A DNA stretch of 64,000 nucleotides, from contig NZ_RAHW01000004.1 of the NCBI RefSeq assembly GCF_004117875.1, positions 124,001-188,000 of the forward strand. The letters are read 5' to 3'. This document shows positions 45,496 through 54,045 of this stretch, piece after piece. The DNA comes from Geomonas oryzae. GTDB taxonomy: Bacteria > Desulfobacterota > Desulfuromonadia > Geobacterales > Geobacteraceae. A program made the position numbers and the translations under genes. Below the pieces are notes generated by a model. It was given only the letters and a program-made list of their open reading frames with translations. It did not search any database and was not told the origin of the DNA. Position 1 is the first letter of the stretch, and each line of letters starts with the position of its first letter.

Positions 45496-45582
45496 GTCTG
45501 CCTCCACTTTGCTACTTGCCAAAATCACTGCGAGCCGTATACTCTGGTTTGTTAAAAAAATCCAACCAACTGGAGGGTTCCT

Positions 45583-46209
45583 ATGTCAATAGGCTGCTTG
45601 TATCGCAGGATGAACGCGGTTGGCTTGATTAATGAGCTGGGGTCGGTGGCCGCGGCGATGGAAAACAACCCCGCTTTCAAAAACGGAGTACCTCAAGGTG
45701 TGGCAAGTGCGGCAGAGTTGCTGGCCACCAGAGAACGGCTCAAGTACGCCCACGAGGGATCTTTGACCCATGATTCGAACAAGATCAAGGAGCGCAAGGC
45801 GGCTGAGGCGGAAGCTGTGAAAAAACTGGACTCGGTAGCGGCTTACTACACCCTTGTGGCTGTAAATGATCCGAGCGTACTTCTATACACCGGTTTCACC
45901 CCCAACATATCCCGCAAGGGCGATCCCACCCTGCTGATGGCGCAAGGGGTCGCGATATATCAGGGGCCCGTTTCCGGCAGCGCCGCTGTTACTGTCAATC
46001 CTCTCCCTGGAGTGATTCTATGGGAACTGCAGGTGGGGGAAGGGGACCTTTCTGTCGATAGTAATTGGCGTCCTCATGTCTTCAACGTCGGTGAAGCGAT
46101 GGTGCTTCACGGCTTGACCGTCGACCGGGAACACGGCTTCCGGGTCAGGGGGCATAACCGTGCCGGAGCAGGGCCCTGGTCTCCACCTGTGACGTTCATT
46201 CCTAAATAG
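45583..46209 (+). CDS. Hypothetical protein with fibronectin III-like C-terminus
   Basis: The 208-aa protein has a helical, charged N-terminal half (about 1-90) and a beta-rich second half ending in EHGFRVRGHNRAGAGPWSPPV, which resembles a fibronectin type III strand F-G region. It has no signal peptide. TGGAGGG precedes the ATG. It follows the minisatellite and has no functional neighbours; its role is unknown. Confidence 0.65.
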   Translation: MSIGCLYRRMNAVGLINELGSVAAAMENNPAFKNGVPQGVASAAELLATRERLKYAHEGSLTHDSNKIKERKAAEAEAVKKLDSVAAYYTLVAVNDPSVLLYTGFTPNISRKGDPTLLMAQGVAIYQGPVSGSAAVTVNPLPGVILWELQVGEGDLSVDSNWRPHVFNVGEAMVLHGLTVDREHGFRVRGHNRAGAGPWSPPVTFIPK

Positions 46210-46224
46210 CGTCGATGCAAAGAA

Positions 46225-46254
46225 AAAGGCGTCTCCCCTAAGGGAGACGCCTTT
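46225..46254. terminator. Bidirectional terminator
   Basis: AAAGGCGTCTCCC and its complement flank a CTAA loop between two convergent genes; the U-run is short on the plus strand. Confidence 0.7.
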
Positions 46255-46282
46255 GATTATTGCCTGGAGCGGATGCTGGCGG

Positions 46283-46705
46283 CTAGAGTTGGATGTACTC
46301 CTTGGGTTCGGTGTTGGTGGCCATGGTCCATACTGTTGCGGATCCCTTTCTCAGCACGTAGACGGCAAGCTGGTCGTAACCCACCTTTTCGACCCACGGC
46401 CTCAGAAACTCCCGCTTGGCCACGATCTCCTTTTTCAGATCAAGATCGTCCAGCGCTTCCACCGTTCCGGCGATCCTGACCTGGATCAGGTTTTCAAAGA
46501 TGCCGTTGCTGAAACAGAGCTCGACCCTCGGGTTCCTGTTCAATTGATGGTATAGATCCTTGATCTTCCCGGTGTTGAAGACGATGCCGTCTTCATCTGC
46601 CCGGTACAGCAGCATCCCCCTTACATGCGGGATGTCGCCGTCGGCGGTGGCCATGTGGAAAATAGGATTCGAGTTCAGAAACTCCAGTATCTCGTTTCTA
46701 GTCAT
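46283..46705 (-). CDS. Pyridoxamine 5'-phosphate oxidase-like flavin-binding protein
   Basis: The 140-aa protein has the split-barrel pattern of the PNPOx-like superfamily: FHMATADGDIPHVRGM, FNTGKIKDLYHQLNRNPRVELCF and VRIAGTVEALDD. Such proteins bind FMN or F420 and often reduce small molecules. It is not the vitamin B6 enzyme itself. AAAGGAG precedes the ATG. Confidence 0.88.
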   Translation of the reverse strand: MTRNEILEFLNSNPIFHMATADGDIPHVRGMLLYRADEDGIVFNTGKIKDLYHQLNRNPRVELCFSNGIFENLIQVRIAGTVEALDDLDLKKEIVAKREFLRPWVEKVGYDQLAVYVLRKGSATVWTMATNTEPKEYIQL

Positions 46706-46947
46706 GGGGCACTCCTTTACGGGCGGTGATCATCGCCGGTGGCTGAGATACGGGATATTATACAACAATCCCGTTATCTGCAAGAATGATCAGATGAGTA
46801 ACGGCAGGTCCTTTGTTTCACCTGCAAAAAACGCCTGAGGGCATGGTGAGATGGCTCCTGTCCGGTACAATTAAAAGCAGCAGTGCTTCCTGCAAGCGTA
46901 CTGATGCCATAGCTCGCAAACGCATCATGACAGGAGGGCGAGCAACC

Positions 46948-47307
46948 ATGAGAACGTTGGTTTTTCTGATCGTGCTGTTTACGACGGTTCCGGCCTACGC
47001 CATCGAAAAAGACAAAATCTCCCACTTCGCAGGGGGGGGCGTGTTGGGCCTCACCGCTGATACAATCATCTATCACACGAAGGACTGGGGGCAGCCACAG
47101 CGTATGGCCTTTTCCGGGGGGCTCGCTTTCATTCCCGGTTTTGCCATCGAGGTGGTCGATGAATTCAGCGGAACGCACTTCAGTTGGTATGACCTGCTGG
47201 CTGATGGACTGGGGTCTGTGACCGGGGTGGTGGCCGGGGAGCTGATCAACGGCAAGCTGTGGATCTCCGCGTCGCCCAGCCGGGTCAGCCTGACGGGGCA
47301 TTGGTGA
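46948..47307 (+). CDS. Small exported protein, YfiM/DUF2279-like
   Basis: The 119-aa protein has a signal peptide (MRTLVFLIVLFTTVPAYA). The KDKISHFAGGGVLGL and DLLADGLGSVTGVVAG motifs with the EVVDEF acidic cluster recall YfiM/DUF2279 proteins, small predicted membrane or periplasmic proteins. AGGAGGG precedes ATG 46948. The upstream open frame is not needed. Function unknown. Confidence 0.7.
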   Translation: MRTLVFLIVLFTTVPAYAIEKDKISHFAGGGVLGLTADTIIYHTKDWGQPQRMAFSGGLAFIPGFAIEVVDEFSGTHFSWYDLLADGLGSVTGVVAGELINGKLWISASPSRVSLTGHW

Positions 47308-47322
47308 TCCGGAGGCAGGGTT

Positions 47323-47517
47323 ATGAAAGAAGAGAAGCGCGCCGACCCGGCGGAGCGCTGGGTGGCGACTTTTACCTGGGAAGACCGGCTCATCGCGCGC
47401 TTCTTCCCGCGCTTTTTCAAAAAGTACGCTCCTGAGGAGGTGCAGCAGCAATGGGCGGCAATCCTGGCCCGCAAGCAGCAGCGCCGGTCGGGACAAAAGG
47501 GTGATCCCGGGACGTAA
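47323..47517 (+). CDS. Small hypothetical protein
   Basis: The 64-aa, strongly charged soluble protein (KEEKRADPAERWVATFTWED) begins 15 bp after the YfiM-like gene with a GGAGGCAGGG RBS, so the two are probably co-transcribed. No domain is recognised. Confidence 0.6.
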   Translation: MKEEKRADPAERWVATFTWEDRLIARFFPRFFKKYAPEEVQQQWAAILARKQQRRSGQKGDPGT

Positions 47518-47625
47518 GCTGTGTGTCGCTCCTCCCCCTCCAGCCTCGCGGACACCAGGCGCCGCGATGCCCAGGTCCGTAATGCGGGAGGGGGAGGACT
47601 CACGGCCGCTGCCGTCAGTTCGCGG

Positions 47626-48060
47626 TTACTTCCCCGTATGTTCCTTTTTCTCTTTCTCTTCCTTGTTTTCCTTCTTGGTCTTGTCGTGGGCAATCTCGAT
47701 CTCGTTGGTTATCTTACCTTTCCCAACAACCTCTTCCGCTGCCTTCTCAACTGTTTTCTTTTCGTCTGCGTTTTTTACAGGGCCTTTCAATGTCACGTGA
47801 CCGTCTTTGGTGATGATCTTCACGTTGTGCGCATATATCGAAAGGGTCTTGTCCTTTATGATGCTGCGCCGAATTTCCCTGGTTATCTCGCGGTCCGTCT
47901 TGTTCTCTTTCTGCTGCTCGGCGGTGGCTCCCTTTTCGGCGTTCTTTTTGGTGTTGTCCGCTTTGCTTGTGCTTTGTTGGGCGGCATGGATCCGGATCGG
48001 GGCGCTCAGTGCGACGGCAGCCGACAGGCTTACTGCCAGCATCATGCTCATCTTTTTCAT
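47626..48060 (-). CDS. Exported BON-domain protein
   Basis: The 144-aa protein has a signal peptide (1-26), a Lys/Glu-rich linker, a BON domain (about 60-125; ITREIRRSIIKDKTLSIYAHNVKIITKDGHVTLKG, quoted in parts) and a Lys/Glu-rich tail. BON domains bind phospholipid membranes in OsmY-like periplasmic proteins, linked to osmotic stress. AAGGAGG precedes the ATG. Confidence 0.9.
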   Translation of the reverse strand: MKKMSMMLAVSLSAAVALSAPIRIHAAQQSTSKADNTKKNAEKGATAEQQKENKTDREITREIRRSIIKDKTLSIYAHNVKIITKDGHVTLKGPVKNADEKKTVEKAAEEVVGKGKITNEIEIAHDKTKKENKEEKEKKEHTGK

Positions 48061-48279
48061 GCTTTGACTTCCTCCTTGGCTTTGGTGTAAGGGATGCCCA
48101 ATTCGGTTGAATTGGGAAAACTTAATATATAATGTGAAAATGTCAACGCAACGCGTGAGGAACATGCAATGAGGCCGGAGCGACGACTGGCAGAGACGAC
48201 GTTTTGACTTCTGCGTCTGGTCCGATATCATTGAACTTTTCAAAGAGTGACGTGAAAAATCGGCGAAAGGAGCAGCGCC

Positions 48280-50367
48280 ATTACCGACAGCGACGTTTCC
48301 CACATACGCAACATCGGCATCATCTCCCATATCGACGCGGGCAAGACCACCGTCACCGAGCGTATCCTCTTCTACAGCGGTGAAACGCACAAGATGGGGG
48401 AGGTGCACGACGGTCAGGCGGTCATGGACTGGATGCCGCAGGAACAGGAGCGCGGCATCACCATCACGGCAAGCGCGACCTCCTGCCGCTGGGGCGAGCA
48501 CCGCATCAACCTGATCGACACGCCCGGGCACATCGACTTCACCATCGAGGTGGAACGGAGCGTCCGTGTCCTGGACGGGGCGGTGGCGATCTTCAGCGCA
48601 GTGGAAGGGGTGCAGCCGCAAAGTGAACTGGTCTGGCGCCAGGCGGATCGCTACCGGGTGCCGAGGGTCTGCCTCATCAACAAGATGGACCGCCTCGGGG
48701 CGGATCACGAGCATGTGCTGCGCCAGATGGAGCAACGCCTTGCGGCGAGGCCGGTGCTCCTGCAGCTTCCCGTCGGCACCGAGGGGGGCTTTTCCGGCGT
48801 CATCGACGTGATCGAGGAGGAGATGATCGTTTTCTCGGAGACCGACCTCGGAAGGACGGTAGAGCGTAAGCCCGTCCCCGCTCAGCACGAGGAAGCACTC
48901 CGAAACGCCCGCATGGCCGTCACCGAGGCCGCTGCGGACTTCGACGACCAGGTCATGTCCGATTTTCTCGAGGGGCGCGCGGTAGAGAGCCACCGCCTGA
49001 AGCGCGCGCTGCGCCGCGGAACCATATCCTGTAGTATCTTCCCCGTGCTGCTCGGATCGGCCTTGCGCAACAAAGGGGTGCAGCCGGTACTGGACGCGGT
49101 TTGCTTCTTCCTCCCGTCACCACTGGACCTTCCGGCGATGATAGGGCGGCATCCCGGAAGCGGTGATGCGGAAAGCTTCAGTTGCGATGCCGGCCTGCCG
49201 CTACGCGCCCTGGCCTTCAAGGTGATGGCGGAGGAGGGACGGCGGCTTACCTATGTGCGCATCTACAGCGGCAGGATGAAGCAGGGGGCAAGCGTCCTCA
49301 ACCCCGGGCGCGGCGCAAGCGAGCGCATCAGGCACCTCTTCAGGATGCACGCCCATCGCAGGGAGGAGGTTGCCGAGGCCGTGGCGGGGGACATCGTCGC
49401 GGTGACCGGGTGCCAGACGACCCTTACCGGCGACACCCTTTGCGACCCCGAGCATCCCCTGCTGCTCGAGGGGGTCGCCGTGCCCGAGCCGGTGGTGTCG
49501 GTGGCGGTGGAAGCGAAAGGGGTTGAGGATCGCGGGAACCTTCTCGGTACGCTGGATTACTTCCAGTGGGAAGATCCGACCTTCAAGGTGCACGAGGACA
49601 AGGAGACCGGGCAGACCATCCTGACCGGGATGGGGGAACTGCACCTAGAGATCATCGTCGACCGGCTGCGCCGCGAGTACGGTGTTCAGGTGAAGACGGG
49701 GCGTCCGCGCGTGGTGTACCGTGAGGCCCTGCGCCGCGAGGTGGTGCGCCGCGAGGTCTTCCAGACCATCGCGGAGCGCCGCCCCGAGCAGGCGGAGCTT
49801 CTCCTGCGCCTTACACCCTCGTCACGCGGGTCCGGGGTCCGCATCGTCTTGCCCACCCCGGTCGCACCGATCACCCCCGAACTGCTAGCCGTGGTCGAGC
49901 AGGGGATCCTGGAGGCGTGCCGTGGAGGGTGCCTCACAGGCTATGCCATGACCGATCTCGAGGTGCAGGTCGTGGAAGTTCCCGTCGAGCCGGGTGTCGC
50001 CCCAAGCGAGCCGGCTTTGAGGGGGGCGGCGCAGCGGGGAGTGGTGCTGGCGGCCCGGGAGGGGGAGCCGATGCTCCTCGAGCCGATCATGAAGCTGGAG
50101 CTCGAGACCCCTGCCGATTACCTCGGAAAGGTGCTCGGAGGGCTGCAGCAGAAGAGGGGGAAGGTGGAAGGGCTGGACCGGCGCGGCGAGGTGGAAGTCG
50201 TGCGGGCGAGCGTCCCTTTGGCGGAGATGTTCGGCTACATGACCGAGCTGCGCAGTGCGACCAAGGGGAGGGGAAGCTACACCATGGAGTTCCAGGGCTT
50301 CGACGAGGCGCCTGCGGAGGTGCAGGAACGCTTCGGCCTGGCCGGAAAGGGAAGGTCCGGCGGTTAG
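48280..50367 (+). CDS. Elongation factor G paralogue with apparent AUU start
   Basis: The 695-aa protein is EF-G-like over its whole length, with the GTPase motifs AGKTT (near 20), RGITI, DTPGH and NKMD, and a C-terminal EF-G domain IV-V. Between an in-frame stop at 48253-48255 and the first ATG at 48394 there is no ATG, GTG or TTG, yet the conserved P-loop lies upstream of that ATG. The best start is ATT at 48280, seven bases after AAAGGAG, giving [17 protein letters not shown]. It may be a real AUU start or a base-call error. EF-G paralogues may act under stress or in recycling. Confidence 0.9.
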   Translation: MTDSDVSHIRNIGIISHIDAGKTTVTERILFYSGETHKMGEVHDGQAVMDWMPQEQERGITITASATSCRWGEHRINLIDTPGHIDFTIEVERSVRVLDGAVAIFSAVEGVQPQSELVWRQADRYRVPRVCLINKMDRLGADHEHVLRQMEQRLAARPVLLQLPVGTEGGFSGVIDVIEEEMIVFSETDLGRTVERKPVPAQHEEALRNARMAVTEAAADFDDQVMSDFLEGRAVESHRLKRALRRGTISCSIFPVLLGSALRNKGVQPVLDAVCFFLPSPLDLPAMIGRHPGSGDAESFSCDAGLPLRALAFKVMAEEGRRLTYVRIYSGRMKQGASVLNPGRGASERIRHLFRMHAHRREEVAEAVAGDIVAVTGCQTTLTGDTLCDPEHPLLLEGVAVPEPVVSVAVEAKGVEDRGNLLGTLDYFQWEDPTFKVHEDKETGQTILTGMGELHLEIIVDRLRREYGVQVKTGRPRVVYREALRREVVRREVFQTIAERRPEQAELLLRLTPSSRGSGVRIVLPTPVAPITPELLAVVEQGILEACRGGCLTGYAMTDLEVQVVEVPVEPGVAPSEPALRGAAQRGVVLAAREGEPMLLEPIMKLELETPADYLGKVLGGLQQKRGKVEGLDRRGEVEVVRASVPLAEMFGYMTELRSATKGRGSYTMEFQGFDEAPAEVQERFGLAGKGRSGG

Positions 50368-50517
50368 CGTCGGCTTAATGACGCTATTTTTGCGGCTGTC
50401 GTGTTTTTCGCACCCCTTTGGTGAGTGGTTTGCCGTAAAATCAGCCTGTTACGGGTTTGGCCGGAAAATTGCTCCTGTGATATGGTATCAAAGACCCTGT
50501 CGCAAAAGGAGCAAGAC

Positions 50518-50700
50518 GTGCTTTCATCGTTCCAGTCCCACCCAACTCACCGCGAGAACTCGCTGAAGAAGCAGCCGCTGCTCCACCGCTACGTACCCTC
50601 TGCCGCAAAGCACGATTTAAGGACCCCGCAGCCCACCAGGCAGGTGAGGCTTTCCGTCGGGGAGGGGGTCTTCGCCCAGCCGTTTCCTCTTATGGCATGA
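50518..50700 (+). CDS. Small hypothetical protein (60 aa)
   Basis: The start is GTG at 50518, seven bases after AAAGGAG. The product is basic and polar (LKKQPLLHRYVPSAAKHDLR) with no recognised domain. A strong RBS argues for translation, but conservation is unknown. Confidence 0.45.
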   Translation: MLSSFQSHPTHRENSLKKQPLLHRYVPSAAKHDLRTPQPTRQVRLSVGEGVFAQPFPLMA

Positions 50701-50747
50701 GGCGCCGAAAAACTCCTTAGCCGTTATTTTTACTTGAGGTCTTCACC

Positions 50748-51707
50748 ATGACGCAAACGAGCACCGCACCCATAAAGATCGGGGTAAGCTCCTGCCTTTT
50801 GGGCGAGAAGGTCCGCTATGATGGCGGCCACAAGCACGACCGGTACCTGACCGATGTGCTCGGGCGTTTCTTCGCCTTTGTTCCGGTCTGTCCCGAGGTC
50901 GAGTCCGGCATGAGCGTGCCGCGCGAGGCGATGCGCCTGGAGGGTGACCCGGAGCATCCGCGCCTCATGACCCACAAGACCCGCATCGACAAAACCGAGC
51001 AGATGCTTGCCTTCTGCCGCGATAAGGTCGAGGCCCTTGCCCGGGAGGACCTGTGCGGGTTCGTCTTCAAAAAGGGGTCCCCCTCTTCGGGGCTCTTCCG
51101 CGTCAAGGTGTACCGTGACGGCATGCCGGCCAGAAGCGGCAGCGGCCTCTTCGCGCAGGCGATGGTCAGGCGGTTTCCGCACCTACCCATGGAGGAAGAG
51201 GGGCGGCTGAACGACCCGGTGCTGCGTGAGAACTTCATCGAGCGCGTCTTCGGCTTCAGGCGCTTTAAGGATTTCCTCGCCGGCAACCCCGAGCTCGGCG
51301 GCCTCGTCGAGTTTCACACCCGGCACAAGCTCCTCGTCATGTCCCACTCGACGCAGCATTACCGGGAGATGGGGGCGCTGGTGGCGCACGGCCGTGAGAT
51401 CGCACTTTCCGAACTCCTTGAGCGCTACGAGGAGCTTTTCATGACTGCCCTGGAACTGCACGCCACGGTAAAGAAGCAGACCAACGTGCTGATGCATGTG
51501 ATGGGGTATTTCAAGAAGGACCTCTCCGCGGAAGAAAAGCAGGAGCTTTTGGGCGTCATCGGCGATTATCACGACGGCCTCGTCCCCCTCGTAGTTCCCA
51601 TCACCCTGCTGCGGCACTACGTCGCCAAATACCGGCAGGAGTACCTGGCAAAGCAGGTCTACCTCGCCCCACATCCCGCCGAACTGATGCTGCGCAACCA
51701 CGCCTAA
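50748..51707 (+). CDS. DUF523 and DUF1722 (YbgA-like) protein
   Basis: The 319-aa protein has an N-terminal DUF523 domain (about 8-150; IGVSSCLLGEKVRYDGGHK) and a C-terminal DUF1722 domain (about 190-305; FHTRHKLLVMSHSTQHYREMG), the arrangement of E. coli YbgA-type proteins. Members are often near photolyase genes; function is not settled. TGAGG precedes the ATG. No photolyase is adjacent here. Confidence 0.92.
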   Translation: MTQTSTAPIKIGVSSCLLGEKVRYDGGHKHDRYLTDVLGRFFAFVPVCPEVESGMSVPREAMRLEGDPEHPRLMTHKTRIDKTEQMLAFCRDKVEALAREDLCGFVFKKGSPSSGLFRVKVYRDGMPARSGSGLFAQAMVRRFPHLPMEEEGRLNDPVLRENFIERVFGFRRFKDFLAGNPELGGLVEFHTRHKLLVMSHSTQHYREMGALVAHGREIALSELLERYEELFMTALELHATVKKQTNVLMHVMGYFKKDLSAEEKQELLGVIGDYHDGLVPLVVPITLLRHYVAKYRQEYLAKQVYLAPHPAELMLRNHA

Positions 51708-51819
51708 AGGTCCATCCGGGGGGTGGCACCTGACGTAGCCGGTCCTCCCTGTATAATTTCCTGTCACTCGCGTCCCGCTTCGGTTATAGTTTCCCAATTC
51801 CGAACCTCGGGGGGAATCA

Positions 51820-53805
51820 ATGGAAGCGACGCGCGAGATCTACTGGAACGTCAACCACGGCCTCATCTGGGTCATGTACCTCTTCGCGTTCCTGGCCGTA
51901 GGGACCTGCGGTTTCGGATTCTGGAAACGGCTTCCCATGTACCGGCAGGCAAAGCCCCTCGACCGCCTCGATCGCCTCGCGCTGCGCGTGAAACTCATGC
52001 TGCAGGGTGCACTGACCCAGGTCAAGGTGCTCCGGGTCCCCGAGCCGGGAACGCTGCATGCCTTTTTCTTCTGGGGCTTTTTGCTGCTGTTCATCGGCAC
52101 CCTCCTCATCATGCTGCAGGTCGATTTCACCGTTCCCCTCTTCGACCTCACCTTTTTGAAGGGTACTTTCTACAAGACCTACTCCATCGTTCTCGATATC
52201 GCCGGGATGGTTGCCATCCTCATGCTGGCAGGGCTCTTCGTGCGCCGCTTCTTCGTGAAGCCGGAGGGGCTCGTGACCAAGCGGGACGACTACCTGGCCC
52301 ACGCCCTCCTCTTCACCATCCTCGTGACCGGCTTCGTCGTGGAGGCGCTGCGCATGGCGGCCACCGAGGTGACCGTCAACCCGGAGCTCGCCCGCTTTTC
52401 CCCAGGCGGGCTCCTGCTCACGCCGCTTTTCGCCGGCTGGGATCTCGGGAAGATCTCGGCGGCGCACAAGGCGCTTTGGTGGGGGCACTTCTTTCTCGCC
52501 ATGGGGTTCATCGTCGCCATCCCCGGCACCAAGTTGCGGCATCTTTTCACCGACCCGGCGAACTACCTCTTCACCGACCTGCGCCCGAAGGGGAGCATCG
52601 CGACCATAGATCTCGAGGACGAGAGCGCGGAGCAGTTCGGCGCCGCCAAGGCGACCGATCTCGCCTGGAAGGACGTCTACGACGCCGACGCCTGTACCCT
52701 TTGCAAGCGCTGCCAGGACCGCTGTCCCGCCTGGACCACTGGCAAGCCGCTCTCGCCGATGCGGGTGGTGCAGCAGGTCGGGGAGATGGCGCTGAACGAC
52801 CCGCAGGGGGATCTCTGCCGCTACGTGACCGAAGAGGTGCTTTGGGATTGCACCACCTGCCGGGCCTGCCAGGAGATCTGTCCGGTCGACATCGAGCACG
52901 TGAACAAGATCCTCGAAATGCGCAGAAACCTGGCCCTCATGGAAGGTAAGTTTCCCGGCGACGAGGTGCGCGGCGCCATCGCCAACTACGAGGTGAACGG
53001 CAACCCCTTCGGGCTCGGCTGGGCCGAGCGGGGCGCCTGGGCGGAAGGGCTCGACGTGGTGACCCTGGAGAGCGGCGAGCCTTTCGACGTCATGTACTTC
53101 GTCGGCTGTTACGCCTCCTTCGACCGCAGGAACCAGGATGTGGCACGGGCCTTCGCGAAGATCTGCTCCGCCGCCGGGGTGAGGCTCGGCATCCTGGGGA
53201 AGGAGGAGAAGTGTTGCGGCGAGCCCCCGAGGAAGCTTGGGAACGAGTACCTGTACCAGACCATGGCACGGGAGAACATAGAGAGGATCAAGGGGTACGG
53301 CGTCAAGAGAATCGTCACCACCTGCCCGCACTGCTTCAACACGCTCGCCCGCGATTACCGTGAGCTGGACTTCGATCTGCCCGTGCAGCATTACACCGTC
53401 TTCCTCGCCGAACTGATCGAACAGGGGCGCCTGAAGTTGGCGAAGGGGGAGAGCTTCGACTGCACCTATCATGATTCCTGCTACATCGGGCGCTACGCCG
53501 ACATCTTCGAGCCGCCGCGCGAGATCGTAGAGAGGCTCGGCGGGAACATCACCGAGATGGACAGAAGCCGCATGGAGAGTTTCTGCTGCGGCGGGGGAGG
53601 GGGGCGTATCCTCGCCGAAGAGCGGGTGGGGACCCGGGTGAACGTGGCGCGCGTGCAGATGGCCGGGGAGACCCGCGCGCCGATGCTCGTCTCCAACTGC
53701 CCCTTCTGCCTCACCATGTTCGAAGACGGCATCAAGACCGGCGGCTACGAGGGGGAGATGGCGGCGCGTGACCTCGCGGAACTCGTGGCGCAACGGCTAG
53801 CTTAA
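51820..53805 (+). CDS. Membrane-bound heterodisulfide reductase-like Fe-S oxidoreductase
   Basis: The 661-aa protein joins an N-terminal membrane domain with about five helices (1-250; related to the nitrate reductase gamma/HdrE type), two 4Fe-4S motifs (CTLCKRCQDRC and CTTCRACQEIC, near 288-350) and two CCG domains (GCYASFDRR...CCGEPPRK, and the C-terminal CCGGGGG) of the HdrD type. It should pass electrons between the quinone pool and a cytoplasmic partner. Such proteins often act with ETF; no etf genes are adjacent here. Confidence 0.88.
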   Translation: MEATREIYWNVNHGLIWVMYLFAFLAVGTCGFGFWKRLPMYRQAKPLDRLDRLALRVKLMLQGALTQVKVLRVPEPGTLHAFFFWGFLLLFIGTLLIMLQVDFTVPLFDLTFLKGTFYKTYSIVLDIAGMVAILMLAGLFVRRFFVKPEGLVTKRDDYLAHALLFTILVTGFVVEALRMAATEVTVNPELARFSPGGLLLTPLFAGWDLGKISAAHKALWWGHFFLAMGFIVAIPGTKLRHLFTDPANYLFTDLRPKGSIATIDLEDESAEQFGAAKATDLAWKDVYDADACTLCKRCQDRCPAWTTGKPLSPMRVVQQVGEMALNDPQGDLCRYVTEEVLWDCTTCRACQEICPVDIEHVNKILEMRRNLALMEGKFPGDEVRGAIANYEVNGNPFGLGWAERGAWAEGLDVVTLESGEPFDVMYFVGCYASFDRRNQDVARAFAKICSAAGVRLGILGKEEKCCGEPPRKLGNEYLYQTMARENIERIKGYGVKRIVTTCPHCFNTLARDYRELDFDLPVQHYTVFLAELIEQGRLKLAKGESFDCTYHDSCYIGRYADIFEPPREIVERLGGNITEMDRSRMESFCCGGGGGRILAEERVGTRVNVARVQMAGETRAPMLVSNCPFCLTMFEDGIKTGGYEGEMAARDLAELVAQRLA

Positions 53806-53806
53806 A

Positions 53807-53917
53807 CCCTCTCCCCTCGGGAGAGGGTGCCCGCAGGGCGGGTGAGGGAGGTGCTTGCAGCGGTGTCTCAGCCCTTGCGGCGCCCTCACCCCGACCCTCT
53901 CCCAAAGGGAGAGGGAG
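53807..53917. repeat. REP-like inverted element (CTCTCCC family)
   Basis: CCCTCTCCCCTCGGGAGAGGG at the left (positions 53807 on) and ACCCTCTCCCAAAGGGAGAGGG at the right are joined by an inverted GGGTGAGGG / CCCTCACCC pair. The layout matches the element at 30589-30703. The 240-bp gap holds no gene. Confidence 0.7.
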
Positions 53918-54045
53918 CCGAGGCGGGACATTTTTTTCCAATGAGCTTCATTGACTTGTGCGCCTTGCGCGTGCGATAGTGTGACGGGCTATCCCGCTGC
54001 AATCCCCGGGCGGTGAGCGCCGCACCAACGCACAAGGATGGAACA

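Noticed and set aside
45064-45555. Repeat-encoded proteins (SHRAQRV-type plus strand; GARPFAR-type minus strand)
   Set aside because: No ribosome-binding site or sensible start precedes them, and the frames are open only because the repeat unit is a multiple of three without stop codons.
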